Shown here one piece after another: positions 48,341 through 59,375 of a DNA stretch of 64,000 nt (position 1 is the stretch's first letter; every line of letters starts with the position of its first letter). A program made the position numbers and the translations under genes. The stretch spans positions 1 through 64,000 of the forward strand of contig NW_022204608.1 of NCBI RefSeq assembly GCF_008831285.2, written 5' to 3'. The notes below the pieces were generated by a model, which saw only the letters and a list, made by a program, of their open reading frames with translations, was not told the origin of the DNA and did not search any database. This stretch comes from Nymphaea colorata. Its lineage: Eukaryota > Streptophyta > Magnoliopsida > Nymphaeales > Nymphaeaceae.

Positions 48341-49050
48341 TCATTTTATCTTATAAGAAGATCCTGGATAGACAATCCAAATGATGGCCAAACAATCTGA
48401 GTGCGTGGTGACTGGGGTTTAGAGGAGAGAAATCCCAAAGATGCTGGCCTGGTCATAATTGCCGAGTTCTTTTGTAAGGATTGGCCAAAATTCCACCCAC
48501 GGACAATTGCGACTCACTACCTTGCATTTGAGTATGCTTCCTTTGCGAACGGGGTGGATGGGGAGTTAGGGAGGTGCCCCTAATACGCACTAAAGATTCC
48601 TTCGGTGTTAGAGTGTGCGAGTGTGGCTGAAATGGATATCAAATAGTCAAGTTTATCGCGTGCGTTCATCTTATAGCAAAACTATTTGGCCAAGTCATCC
48701 CAACTTCCACTTCCTCTGTAAGTAAAAACAACTGGTTCCTGCGGCTTTTTTTCTTGTTTAGACGTAACCCATTCACGTTAATAGGCCGCTTTCATCCGAT
48801 TATACAATTACTAAAAGTTAAGCTATTGGGGTATATTTACCTAGTAAGGTTTGTATGTATAAGAGGAAAGGTCAAGCTGTTGCACTATTGGATAATAAAC
48901 ATAAGTATTATACTACAGCGATACCTACGAATTACCATATCTTGCGACTAACATTTGGCCATATTGTAAGCATTTATGGATGAACTGCCTTTATTAGCGA
49001 AACGAGGATGTTCGCATTGCTAATATTTCCTAACGAAGTTTAATGTCCAT
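48341..49050 (-). CDS. Array gene F2 (short type, about 236 aa)
   Basis: Family member starting MDIKLREEILAMRTSSFREE. N-terminal region similar to F1 and F4 (QFIHKCLQYGQMLVARYG; KAAYEREWVTSKQEKKPQE). Family domain: GSGSWDDLAKEFCYKMN, LISISATLAHSNTEGIFSAY, then SRNCPWVEFWPILTKEL and SIFGISLLETPVTTHSD with CLAIIW; ends YPGSSYKIK, TGA. One or two single-base breaks in the middle. Almost a duplicate of F4. Confidence 0.78.
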
Positions 49051-49087
49051 TATGTTAATTTTATTTATATCAGCAAAGATTAATGCT

Positions 49088-49400
49088 TTGTTAATACGCA
49101 AAAAAGGTAAAACGACGATATCGGCGTCAGCTTGGCAGGGAACCGCCCAGGACTCCTCTCGCCCGTCTCCCACTGAGCACCGCCACCGATAAATGTTCGA
49201 TCTACGGTCCCCCATTTTTGCACCTTCCCAAGACCCTCGGTATCATCTTCTGCTGGTCTCGGACTGTGGCCGCACCTGCAGCTTTTGGGGAGGAAGTGTT
49301 TTCGACTGGCTAGTAATGCGCTTCTGTAGCTCCTTCCATGGTCCTTGTAAGGCTGCTGTTTCGCTACCTTTTTTCTTGGCTTCACTCAGCCAGTGGACAT
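49088..49400 (-). repeat. R-block copy R2, upstream of F2
   Basis: About 313 bp. Shares with R4, R5 and R8 the full block including the distal segment ggcttcactcagccagtgg (plus strand). A minus-strand frame of 101 codons beginning GTGAAGCCAAGAAAAAAG is open across it, but its ATG is missing here and in most copies. Confidence 0.85.
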
Positions 49401-49517
49401 GAGGGTGTGAGGTATGAGGAGCCCAACTGAATTTCTATAGGCACCCATCGAGCATTTACCCTTTGGAAAATTATAACCTTTGCTTCTACAAAGTGCGTAG
49501 GAAAGCTTAGGGGCTTT

Positions 49518-51490
49518 TCATTTCCCTTTTTCGCTGGTGACTGCTTCATGGTGGAAATGGAGAGCCTTGCAAATGAGGACATCACATTTACAATACCGCA
49601 TGCGTCGAGAAGCTAGAAGGGTTCTCAGCTTTTGTTTCTCGACAATTAATCTTTATTTTTAGATGATGATGAGGGTTGAACCATCACTTTTGTGATAATG
49701 AGCAACTGATAAAACATGGATAGATCTGAATAATCATCAAAGGAACCATATGATAGGCACGAATAGACAGTGGTTAATGACTGGACTTTAATAGAGGGAC
49801 ATTCCAAAGATATTGTCCGCTCGGGAATACTTGAATTTTGGTGAGTTATTTCCAGAATTCGGCCCAGGAAGTGTTGAGAGTTATTGTCCAAGGGTCAAAG
49901 ATTTTTTTCCTTTACGGCTGGGGTGGACGGGGAACTAGAGCCACATGCATTAATACTAAAAATAGAGTTGGGGTGTGCGAGTGTGGCTGAGACTGTGAGC
50001 AAATTCTCAGCAGGAATCTACCTGTTCGCTTGCATGCAAAATTTATGGCCTCATCATTCCTTTCTCCTGCTTGTATGTGGACGATCATTCTCTGTTTGTT
50101 CTCATGATTAATAAGTATCCGATATATGATCTACGATCTCAATAATCATTAAAGGTCCAGACGATAGCCAGGCAATCGGAGTGTGTGGTTGCTGGAGTCT
50201 ACAATATAGAAATTCCTAAGATCTTGTTCGCCGGATATTTTTTGAGTTCTTCAGCAACGATTTAGCAAAAATTTGGCCAGATTTATTTGTGACTCAGTAC
50301 CTTACATTGGAGTCTTCTCCCAAAGCGGAGTTTTTAGATGGCTCTTTCTTAAGACCAATGAGCAGTGAAAATTCCAGTTGAGTTGGAATGCCCGAGAGTT
50401 GCTGAAACAGACAGCAGATAACCAGAATTAACCTAATCGTTGACTCTAGCGCAAAAACTATTTGCTAAATCAATCCAATCTGCCCGTTCTCTGTAAACAA
50501 ATGTCTTTACAACTTTAGGCTTTCCAGATCTGGGTTTGGAAATCCATTATTCTGCTTGTCCATAATCTGTTTCAACATTCCAAAGTTTAATGCTCTAAGA
50601 TTTGAGGTCTTTATGAATACCACTCTTAGAAAAGATATCATAGTGGCTTATTATTGAATCCCGAACTTTCTCATCGTATTTCTTCATTAGTTAGGCATTT
50701 GCGTTGTGCGACTTCAGGATCTTATAACCTTCATTTAAAGCGGAAGATACAATTTCCATTTCACTAAGGTATATTTATCTTGCCTTCTTAAAGCACTCAT
50801 TCCTGACATTTTTGATCGAGATAAGCTGAGGAGGGTTGTTTGGCCTTTCGATCTTCCAGATGATGGCCACGCAATCGGAGTGCGTGTCTGCTGGGCTTAG
50901 AATGTGGAGACTCCAAAGATGCTGTCCAAGCGATGGTTTTTCAGTTCTTCCTAGAGGTTCCTCCAGAAATCCGCCCAAGAAGAGTCGCGTCTTACCATCG
51001 CATATTCGAGCTTACTTCCTTTGCGGGTACAGTCAACAAGGTCGCCAGAGCCATATGCAGTAAAGAGTATTCCTGAGTCAGAGTGCGCGAGAGTAGCTGA
51101 AACGGAAAGCAATTTCTCAGCAGGAATTGAGCTGTTCACTTCCTTGCAAAATTCATCAGCCAAGTCAGCCGAAGTTCCGCCTGTCCTGAAGGTCACTTTT
51201 TTTATGGCTTTAGGATTGGCCCAACATGCTGCATAGTACTTTGTCTATTCCTGGATTGGTTTGATCAGCTTATCGATATTAACCTTTATGGATTACATCA
51301 TGCTGTTAGCCATGGCAGGAAATCTTTGTACGATGCTCGATTGGAAAAGATTATCGTAGCTTTCCACTTCTTATTTTGTAGCGCCACTTTACTGAAGCAT
51401 TCCCCTAACAATGCTTGTACGCTCTTTGATAAAAAGCTATACCCTATAGCTGGAATACTATCCATCATCATTAATATTATCTTACATCAT
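49518..51490 (-). CDS. Array gene F3 (long type, three domain copies, about 657 aa)
   Basis: Starts MMEDNINDDGEYSSYRVELF right after the R3 leader. Domain copy 1 (50,850-51,200): TSADLADEFCKEVN, LLSVSATLAHSDSGILFTAY, SSWADFWRNLEEELKNHRL, then HSDCVAIIWKIE. The same frame runs on through a ~110-residue helical linker (RNECFKKAREIYLSEMEIV, MKKYDEKVRDSIISHYDIF) into copy 2 (ADWIDLANSFCARVN, LLSVSATLGHSNSTGIFTA). Copy 3 (49,740-50,070) keeps LLTVSATLAHPN but its second half is degraded. The protein ends with CDVLICKALHFHHEAVTSEK and a TGA at 49518-49520. Frame breaks occur within copies 1, 2 and 3. Confidence 0.7.
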
Positions 51491-51524
51491 ATCTTTTATT
51501 TATATAAGTAAAGGGAAATCTATT

Positions 51525-51800
51525 TTATTAATACGCAAAAAAGGTAAAAGGACGATATCGGCGTCAGCTTGGCAGGAACCGCCCAGGACTCCTCTCGCCC
51601 GTCTCCTAATGAGCACGGCAACCGATAAATGTTCGATCTACGGTTCCCCATTTTCACGCCTTCCCAAGACTCTCGGTATCATCTTCTGCTGGTCTCGGAC
51701 TGTGGCCGCACCTGCAGCTTTTGGGGAGGAAGCGTTTTCGACTGGCTAGTAATGCGCTTCTGTAGGTCTTTCAACGGCCTTTTTGATCCGCTATTTCCTT
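51525..51800 (-). repeat. R-block copy R3, upstream of F3
   Basis: Nearly identical to R1 over its length, including the CAACGGCCTTTTTGATCCGC edge, and followed on the plus side by the same TTLL-derived fragment. Its minus-strand exit carries the common leader ...aaatagatttccctttactt, then ttatataaataaaagatATG of F3. Confidence 0.85.
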
Positions 51801-51802
51801 CA

Positions 51803-51925
51803 TCTTATATTGAATGTAGTTTTAAATTTCTTTACGCCCATCTTGTCTTTGCTCAACCCTTGAGAGTATTTGGGATATAATGCCCTATGTTTAGTATAGC
51901 TTGTCCTGCTGGGGACAGGTTATCA
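51803..51925 (-). pseudogene. Second decayed TTLL fragment
   Basis: Almost identical to the fragment at 48141-48260 and therefore copied with it. Located between the F4 stop and R3. Same relation to the parental TTLL sequence at about 46,386-46,515. Confidence 0.75.
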
Positions 51926-52002
51926 ACGGTCTTTAATAATGTGTGATTTAGCAAAGAAAATACAATCAATGTACTGTTATTTAATATGGCAAAGATGAAT
52001 GA

Positions 52003-52697
52003 TCAATCTATCTTATAAGAAGATCCTGGTTTGATGATCCAGATGATGGCCAAACAATCTGAGTGCGTGGTGACTGGGGTTTAGAGGAGGGAAATCCAAA
52101 GATGCTGACCTGGTCATAATTACCGAGTTCTTTTGTAAGGATTGGCCAAAATTACACCCACGGACAGTTGCGACTCACTACCTTGCATTCGAGTTTACTC
52201 CGTTTGCGAACGGGGTGGATGGGGAGATAGTGATCCCCCGAATACGCACTAAAGATTCCTTCGGTGTTAGAGTGTGCGAGTGTGGCTGAAATGGATATCA
52301 AATAGTCAAGATTACCTTTTGCGTTCACTTTATCGCAAAACTATTTGGCCAAGGCATCCCAACTTCCACTTCCTCTGTGAGTGAAAACAACTGGTTCCTG
52401 CAGCTTTATTTTTCCTTTCTCAGACGTAATCCATTCACGTTAATAGGCCGCTTTCATCTGATTATACAATTACTAAAAGTTAAGCTATTTGGGTTTATTT
52501 ACCTATTCAGGCTTTTATGTTTTAAAGGAAAGGTCAAGCTGCTTCAGTATTTGATTAACAACATTAGTATTATACTGCTGCTACCAATTAGATGAAACAT
52601 AAGTTAAGCCATATTTTAAGCAGTTCTGGATGAACTATCTTGTTTAGCGAAATGACAATGCTCGCTTGCTAGTAATTCCTAATATCCCCCCATACAT
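52003..52697 (-). CDS. Array gene F4 (short type, about 231 aa)
   Basis: Starts MYGGILGITSKRALSFRETR; one continuous frame through the N-terminal helix (KAAYEREWITSEKGKIKLQE) and first half domain (GSGSWDALAKEFCDKVN, LISISATLAHSNTEGIFSAY) to PWVEFWPILTKELGNYDQ and SIFG. A one-base loss near 52,100 precedes THSDCLAIIWIIKPGSSYKI and TGA 52003-52005. Close duplicate of F2, but the first ~40 residues have diverged. Confidence 0.8.
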
Positions 52698-52734
52698 TAT
52701 GTTAATTTTATTTATATAAGTAAAGGGAAATCTA

Positions 52735-53040
52735 TTTTATTAATACGCAAAAAAGGTAAAAGGACGATATCGGCGACAGCTTGGCAGCGAACCGCCCAAG
52801 ACTCCTCTCCTCCGCCTCCAAATGAGAACGGCTACCGATAAATGTTCGATCTACGGTTCTCCATTTTTGCACCTTCCCAAGACCTCGGTATCATCTCGGA
52901 CTGTGGCCACTTGCAGCTTTTGGGAGGAAGCGTTTTCGACTGGCTAGTAATGCGCTTCTGTAGCTCCTCCCATGGTCCTTGAAAGGCTGCTGTTTATATA
53001 CCTTTTTTCTTGGCTTCACTCAGCCAGTGGGCATGAGAGT
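52735..53040 (-). repeat. R-block copy R4, upstream of F4
   Basis: Full-type R-block with several small deletions (for example loss of ttctgctggt near 52,890) relative to R2, otherwise nearly identical. Confidence 0.83.
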
Positions 53041-53143
53041 GTGAGTGCCCAACTGAATTTCTATAGGCACCGACCGAGCATTTACCCTTTGGAAGATTAA
53101 AAACGTTGTTTTTACAAAATGCATCGGAAAGCTTCGGGACTTT

Positions 53144-55132
53144 TCATTCCCTTTTTTAGCTGGTGACTGTTTCATGGCGGAAACGGAGAAGTTTGCAAAA
53201 GAGGACATCACATCTCCAATCCCGCATGCGTCGGTAGTTAGAAGGGTTTTCAGCTTCTGTTTCTCGACAGTTAATCTTTATTCTTACATGATGATGAGGG
53301 TTTATTTTTAGATGATGATGAGGGTTAATCATCACCTTTGTGATAATGAGCAACTGATAAACATGGATAGATCTGAATAATCATCAAAAGACCATATGAT
53401 AGGCACAAAAAAGTGGATAATGACTGGATTTAATAGAGGACATTCCAAAGATATTGCCCCTCGGAATACTTGGATTGTTTGGTGGCTTATTTCCAGAATT
53501 CGGCCAGGAAGTGTGAGAGTTATTGTTCAAGGGTCAAAGATTTTTTCCTTTACTACTGGGGTGAACGGGGAACTAGAGCCATCTGCATTAAGGATGAAAA
53601 GTAGAGTTGGTGTGCGAGTGAGGCTGAGACTGTGAGACTTCTGAGCAGAATCTACCTGTTCGCTTGTGCAAAATTTATGGTCTCTATTCCATTCTCCTGC
53701 TTGTATGTGGACGATCATTCTCTGTTTTTCTCATGATTAATAAGGATCCGATATATGTATGATGTATTGATCTGAATAATCAATTAAAGGTCCAGACGAT
53801 GGCCAGACAATCGGAGTGTGTGGTTGGTGGAGTCTACAATATAGAAATTCCTAAGATCTTGTTCGCCGGATAATTCTTGAGTTCTTCAGCAACAAAATGG
53901 CAAAAAGCTGGCCAGATTTATTTGTGACTCAGTACCTTACATTGGAGTTTTCTTCTGAACCGGAGTTCTTATTATTGTTAGAGGGCTCTTTCTTAAGACC
54001 AATAAGCAGTGAAGATTCCAGATGAGTCGGAATGCCCGAGAGTTGCTGAAACAGACAGCAGATAACCAGAATTAACCTACTTGTTCACTTTATCGCAAAA
54101 TTATTTGCCAAATCTTACCAAGATCCCCGTTCTTTGCAAACAAAAGTCTTACGACTTTAGGCTTTCCAGATCTGGGTTTGGAAATCGATATTTTTGTTTG
54201 CTTATAATCACTTATAACTGTTCTCAGGTGTTTGATGGAAGCATCGATGTTACTATTAAAGGTAAAAATAGAAATAACTTATACTGGCGTAATATTGAAG
54301 CCCGAACTATTGCATCGTATTTATTCATTCGTTAGGCATCCGCGCCGTGCGACTTCAGGATATTATAACCTTCATTTAAAGCGGAAGAGGCAAGTTAAAA
54401 TTCCTTAAGGAAAATTTATTCTGCCTCCTTAGTGCACTCATTCCACACATTTCTTGTCTAGATAAGTTGAGGAGGGTTGTTTGGCCTTTCGACCTTCCAG
54501 ATAATGGCTACACAATCGGAGTGCGTTTCTGCTGGGCCTTAGAATGTGGAGACTCCAAAGATGCTGTCCAACCGATGGTTTTTCAGTTCATCCTAGAGGT
54601 TCGGCCAGAAATCCGCCCAAGAAGAATTGCGTCTTACCATTACATATTCGAGCTTGCTTCCTTTCCGAGTACAGTCAACAAGGTCATCAGATCCATAAGC
54701 AGTGAATATTATCCCTGAACCAGAGTGCGTGAGAGTAGCTGAAACGGAAAGCAATTTCTCAGCAGGAATTTAGCTGCTCACTAACTTGCAAAATTCATCA
54801 GCCAAGTCATTCCAAGTTCCGGTTTTCAGGAAGGCCAATGTGTTTATGACTTTAGGATTGGCCCAACATGGTGCATAGTACTTTGTCTATTCTTCCATTG
54901 CTTTCGCCTTTGTTGAAAGAGAACCATTTGAGGAATCGACCATGCTTTTAGCCATGCCAGCAAATCTTTGTACGATGCTAGATTGGAGAAGATTATTGTA
55001 GCTATTCACTTCTTATTATGTAGCGCCAACTCGGCGAAGCCAATTCCAAGTAATGCCTACACGCTCATAGAGAAAGGTCGATACTCTCTGAATGGGTTAC
55101 GATCCGTCAAAATTGAAAGCATCTGGCAACAT
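53144..55132 (-). CDS. Array gene F5 (long type, about 662 aa)
   Basis: Starts MLPDAFNFDGSEPIQRVSTF; a long clean frame covers the N-terminal helix (EEVNSYNNLLQSSIVQRF) and domain copy 1 (TGTWNDLADEFCKLVS, LLSVSATLTHSGSGIIFTAY, SSWADFWPNLEDELKNHRL, SIFGVSTFEGPAETHSD, CVAIIWKVE). The linker and copy 2 (FCDKVNKEVNSGYLLSVSAT, LGHSDSSGIFTAY) and a degraded copy 3 follow, with several frame breaks. C-terminal CDVLFCKLLRFRHETVTSEK then TGA. Duplicate of F3. Confidence 0.7.
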
Positions 55133-55165
55133 ATCTTTTATTTATATAAGTAAAGGGAAATCTAT

Positions 55166-55480
55166 TTTATTAATACGCAAAAAAGGTAAAACGACGATAT
55201 CGGCGACAGCTTGGCAGCGAACCGCCAAGACTCCTCTCCCCGTCTCCTAATGAGCACCGCAACCCATAAATGTTCGATCTACGGTTCCCATTTTTGCACC
55301 TTCCCAAGACCTCGGTATCATCTTCTGCTGGTCTCGGACTGTGGCCGCACCTGCAGCTTTTGGGGAGGAAGCGTTTTCGACTGGCTAGTAATGCGCTTCT
55401 GTTGCTCCTTCCATGGTCGTTGAAAGGCTGCTGTTTCGCTACCTTTTTTCTTGGCTTCACTCAGCCAGTGGACATGAGGT
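55166..55480 (-). repeat. R-block copy R5, upstream of F5
   Basis: Full-type block. A 96-codon minus-strand frame is open across it. Followed upstream, on the plus side, by the same trailing segment as R2 and R4 (cccaactgaatttctctagg). Confidence 0.85.
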
Positions 55481-55821
55481 GTCAGGGCCCAACTGAATTT
55501 CTCTAGGCACCGACTGAAGAGTTACCCTTTGGAAGATTAAAAAGGTTGCTTCTACGAAGTGCATCGGAAAGCTTAGTGACTTTTCATTTCCTTTTTTAGC
55601 TGATGACTCCTTCATGGTGGAAATGGAGAAGTTTGCAAATAAGGACATCACATCTCCAATCCCGCATGCGTCAATAGCAATAAGGGTTCTCAGCTTTTGT
55701 TTCTCGATAATTAATCTTTATCTTTAGATGATTTGAAGGCTTATTTTTAGATGATGATGAGGCCTGAATCATCACCTTTGTGATAATGAGCAATTCTTAA
55801 AACATGGATATACTTGAATAA

Positions 55822-56482
55822 TCATCGAAGGAACCATATGATGGCCAAGCAATTAGCATGCGTGCTTGCTGGGGTTTATAAGATGGATATGCCCAAGATA
55901 GCGTCCGGCCGGTACACCTTGACACGACCTGTCAGAGTATCCAGAAGTCGCTCCATGAAGAGTCGCGCTCTATTACTTCACAATCAAGGCGTTTCTCGTT
56001 GCGGTTGCTGTTAACTGAGAATTCTGAGCCATAGGCGATGAAGAGTCCGGTTTAGTTCGAGTGTGCGAGTGCCGCTGAAACTGACAGTAATTTCTGGGAG
56101 GAATCTAATCGTTCACTTTTACGCAAAATTAGTAGGCAGTATTTTTCCATAATCCTGCTACTCTTGAAACAACTTTTGTGACTTTTGAAGGATACTCATT
56201 GAACCCGACTTCATTACGACCAAGGATTTTGAGTAGTTCATCATACTTTTTCTGCAGGTCAAACAGTTTTTAGCGGTCTTCAGAGACTGTTGTCGGCTTG
56301 AAAGAGAGTTGAATCTGCTCCATGACCTTGGAAAATACTAAATCGAAGTATTTAGAATAGTTTTAACCTGTACCGACGCCACTTTACGTAAGTAACTTTA
56401 GGCCTGCCTTTAAATAACCGGCAATAAGTTACGTTGTTTAATAGTAAGGCAATGGCTTTGCCGTGGAAGTGTATTGAATCAT
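55822..56482 (-). CDS. Array gene F6 (short type, about 219 aa)
   Basis: Starts MIQYTSTAKPLPYYETTELI; N-terminal region unlike F1-F5 (SEDREKLFDLQKKYDELLK). Domain: AGLWKNTAYEFCVKVNDEIP, ALAHSNETGLFIAYGSEF, SSWSDFWIL, then AILGISILETPASTHAN and CLAIIWFLR before TGA. One-base breaks near 56,085 and 55,935. The 3' flank still contains F3-type trailing sequence, so this unit is a chimera of short and long types. Confidence 0.72.
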
Positions 56483-56515
56483 ATCTTATGTTTATATAAG
56501 TAAAGGGAAATCTAT

Positions 56516-56825
56516 TTTATTAATACGCAAAAAAGGTAAAACGACGATATCGGCGACAGTTTGGCAGCGAACCGCCCAAGACTCCTCTCCTCCGCCTCCA
56601 AATGAGCACCGCAACCCATAAATGTCCGATCTACGGTTCCCCATTTTTGCACCTTCCAAGACTCTCGGTATCATCTTCTACTGGTCTCGGACTGTGGCCG
56701 CACCTGCAGCCTTTTGGGAGGAAGCGTTTTCGACTGGCTAGTAATGCGCTTCTGTAGCTCCTCCCATGGTCGTTGAAAGGCTGCTGTTTCGCTACCTTTT
56801 TTCTTGGCTTCACTCATCTAGTGGA
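56516..56825 (-). repeat. R-block copy R6, upstream of F6
   Basis: Full block with tail variant cttcactcatctagtggaca (plus strand), shared only with R7. The two also share the following ~230 bases (ggatcgaagcatattcccaa onward), so the R6 and R7 units are recent duplicates there. Confidence 0.85.
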
Positions 56826-57027
56826 CATGAGGATGTAAGGATCGAAGCATATTCCCAAGACAGGCCGGCGCGGTTCCATTTAGGGCTTGAACAGCTTGTA
56901 GCCTTGAAAGTGCTTCAGACTTCGCGATAGTGGGCTTCGGGTCAGCCGCCTTTATGATTGGTATGAAATGGATTGGGAACAGGTTTAAAAAGGCGGTATT
57001 GTATTACAAATGGATGGGCGTGAACAA

Positions 57028-57714
57028 TCATTCAAGGATCCAGATGAAGGCCACGCAATCGGTGTGCGTGCTTGCTGGACCTTACAATATCGATGTCCCG
57101 AAGATGCTAGCTTTTTGGTGTTTCACCATTTACTCCTAGACTAATGGCCAAAAGTCCTTCCATGCACAATTTAGACTTATTACCTTACATTTGAGTTTTT
57201 TCCCAACTCGGGTCTGGTCATAATGAGTGTAACAGCCATGTGCAACGAAAATTCTGCTGGAGTCGGAATGCGCTACTGCCGCTGAAACGGACAGCAATCG
57301 TTCAGCAGGAATCTATGCGTTTACTTTATCGCAAAAATTATTAGCCATGCCCTCCTAAGGTTCCCAAAGATATTCGCCTTGTCTGTGAACGACCATACAT
57401 ATGCCTTCAGGCATTACGCCTATGGGTTTCAACTATTTTTCTAACTGCTACTTATCTTCAACAGCTTTTTTCAGTTGTGCACGCCAAGCTTAAAGTTGAG
57501 GTTTCAAGACGAATTAAGGAAAGATATCAAACTGCCTTAATATTGGATATTTGACAAGAAACTAGAAACGAGAAGATTTTTGGTAGGCAGATTATTTGCT
57601 AACGCGGTTGGACCAAAATAAATCACGACTTTCTTGCAGAGCTTTTTAAGCAGCTAACTTTGCTTATTGTATTTGTTTATTTGCCTAACTTTCCAAGCGC
57701 TAGAAATCTTTCAT
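57028..57714 (-). CDS. Array gene F7 (short type, 228 aa)
   Basis: A perfect 229-codon frame from ATG 57,714 to TGA 57028-57030 with over twenty UAR codons. N-terminus MKDFERLESEANKQIQEAKL is a coiled-coil-like helix unrelated to those of F1-F6. Domain: EYLWEPEEGMANNFCDKVN, AERLLSVSAAVAHSDSSRIF, AWKDFWPLVEEEMVKHQK, ASIFGTSILEGPASTHTD and CVAFIWILE at the C-terminus. This is one of the best-quality models of the family and shows the gene is intact. The last ~60 residues nearly match F8. Confidence 0.88.
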
Positions 57715-57747
57715 ATCTTTTATTTATATAAGTAAAGGGAAATCTAT

Positions 57748-58060
57748 TTTATTAATACGCAAAAAAGGTAAAACGACGATATCGGCGACAGCTTGGCAGC
57801 GAACCGCCCAAGACTCCTCTCGCCCGTCTCCTAATGAGCACGGCAACCGATAAATGTTCGATCTACGGTTCCCCATTTTTACACCATCCCAAGACTCTCG
57901 GTATCATCTTCTACTGGTCTCGGACTGTGGCCGCACCTGCAGCCTTTTGGGAGGAAGCGTTTTCGACTGGCTAGTAATGCGCTTCTGTAGCTCCTCCCAT
58001 GGTCGTTGAAAGGCTGCTGTTTCGCTACCTTTTTTCTTGGCTTCACTCAGCTAGTGGACA
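57748..58060 (-). repeat. R-block copy R7, upstream of F7
   Basis: Full block, tail variant as in R6. Exits on the minus strand into the leader ending ttatataaataaaagatATG of F7. Confidence 0.86.
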
Positions 58061-58276
58061 TGAGGATGTAAGGATCGAAGCATATTCCCAAGACAGGTCG
58101 GCGCGGTTCCCTTTAGGAGGACTGGGCAGTTTTTAACCTTGAAAGTGCATCGAAAGTGCTTCATAAGACTTCGCAACAGTGGGCTTCGGGCCAGCCGCCC
58201 TCATGATTGGTATGAAATGGATTGGGAACAGGTTTAAAAAGGCGGTATTGTATTGTAAATGGATGGGCGTGAACAA

Positions 58277-58921
58277 TCATTCAAGGATCCAGATGAAGGC
58301 CACGCAATCGGTGTGCGTGTTTACTGGAGCTTACAATATCGATGTGCCGAAGATGCTAGTTGTTTGGTGTTTCTTTAATTCATCCGTGACATCCGGCCAA
58401 AATTCCCCCCATGAACAATTCCGACTTAATACCTTACATTTGAGTTTTTTCCCATCTCGGCTTATGTTTACTAAGCCATAAGAACCTGAAGCAACGAAGA
58501 TTATAGTGGAGTCAGAGTGTGCGAGTGTTGCTGATAAGGACAACAAATACATAGCTGTTATATTTTGGTTCACTTAATTGCAAAATTGATTGGCCAAGTC
58601 CTCCAGAATTCCGCTTTTCCTCAAGACAACTCTGTGTATGTATGAAGGCTTATCCAATCTGGATTGTAGAAAGTGGTATTCATTTTTTGCATTTTTCAAA
58701 AGCAATTCGAATTTACCCTCTGCGTGTTCTATCGATTCCTTAGCCAATGAATCAAAAGCTTTTACGACGCAATCATTGAGCTTTTTTTAGTAGCTATCTA
58801 TTTAAGGGGTTGTTTCAAAGTTTTATTTAAGCAATTCCAAGCCCTTTTTTATTCGTTCTTGGAGAAATGTCTTTACTGATTAAATACTTTCCTTTCCATC
58901 AGCATTAAAGTTATTTTACAT
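58277..58921 (-). CDS. Array gene F8 (short type, 214 aa)
   Basis: A perfect 215-codon frame. N-terminus MENNFNADGKESIESVKTFL, with helical region FDSLAKESIEHAEGKFELLL. Domain: GILEDLANQFCNEVN, LLSLSATLAHSDSTIIFVAS, CSWGEFWPDVTDELKKHQT, TSIFGTSILEAPVNTHTD, CVAFIWILE, TGA 58277-58279. Leader and R8 lie immediately upstream. The N-terminal half differs completely from F7, whereas the C-terminal half and the 3' flank are close to identical, which points to recombination between members. Confidence 0.88.
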
Positions 58922-58954
58922 ATCTTATGTTTATATAATTAAAGGGAAATCTAT

Positions 58955-59275
58955 TTTATTAATACGAAAAAAGGTAAAAGGACGATATCGGCGACAGCTT
59001 GGCAGGGAACCGCCCAAGACTCCTCTCCTCCGCCTCCAAATGAGCACCGCCACCCATAAATGTTCGATCTACGGTTCCCCATTTTTGCACCTTCCCAAGA
59101 CTCTCGGTATCATCTTCTGCTGGTCTCGGACTGTGGCCGCACCTGCAGCTTTTGGGGAGGAAGCGTTTTCGACTGGCTAGTAATGCGCTTCTGTCGCTCC
59201 TCCCCTGGTCCTTGTAAGGCTGCTGTTTCGCTACCTTTTTTCTTGGCTTCACTCAGCCAGTGGACATGAGGTGTG
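58955..59275 (-). repeat. R-block copy R8, upstream of F8
   Basis: Full block with a 97-codon open minus-strand frame. Leader variant ccctttaattatataaacat (A instead of C in the tttactt motif). Confidence 0.86.
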
Positions 59276-59375
59276 AGGGCCCAACTGAATTTCTATAGGC
59301 ACCGACTGGCGAATTACCCTTTGGAAGACTATAACCGTTGCTTCTACGAAGTGCGTAGGAAAGCTTAGTGACTTT

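Noticed and set aside
52735-53360. Short atgatgatgagggtt repeats near 53,290 and 59,520
   Set aside because: A small local duplication within long-type units (two tandem copies of a ~25-base segment); it has no independent significance beyond unit history.
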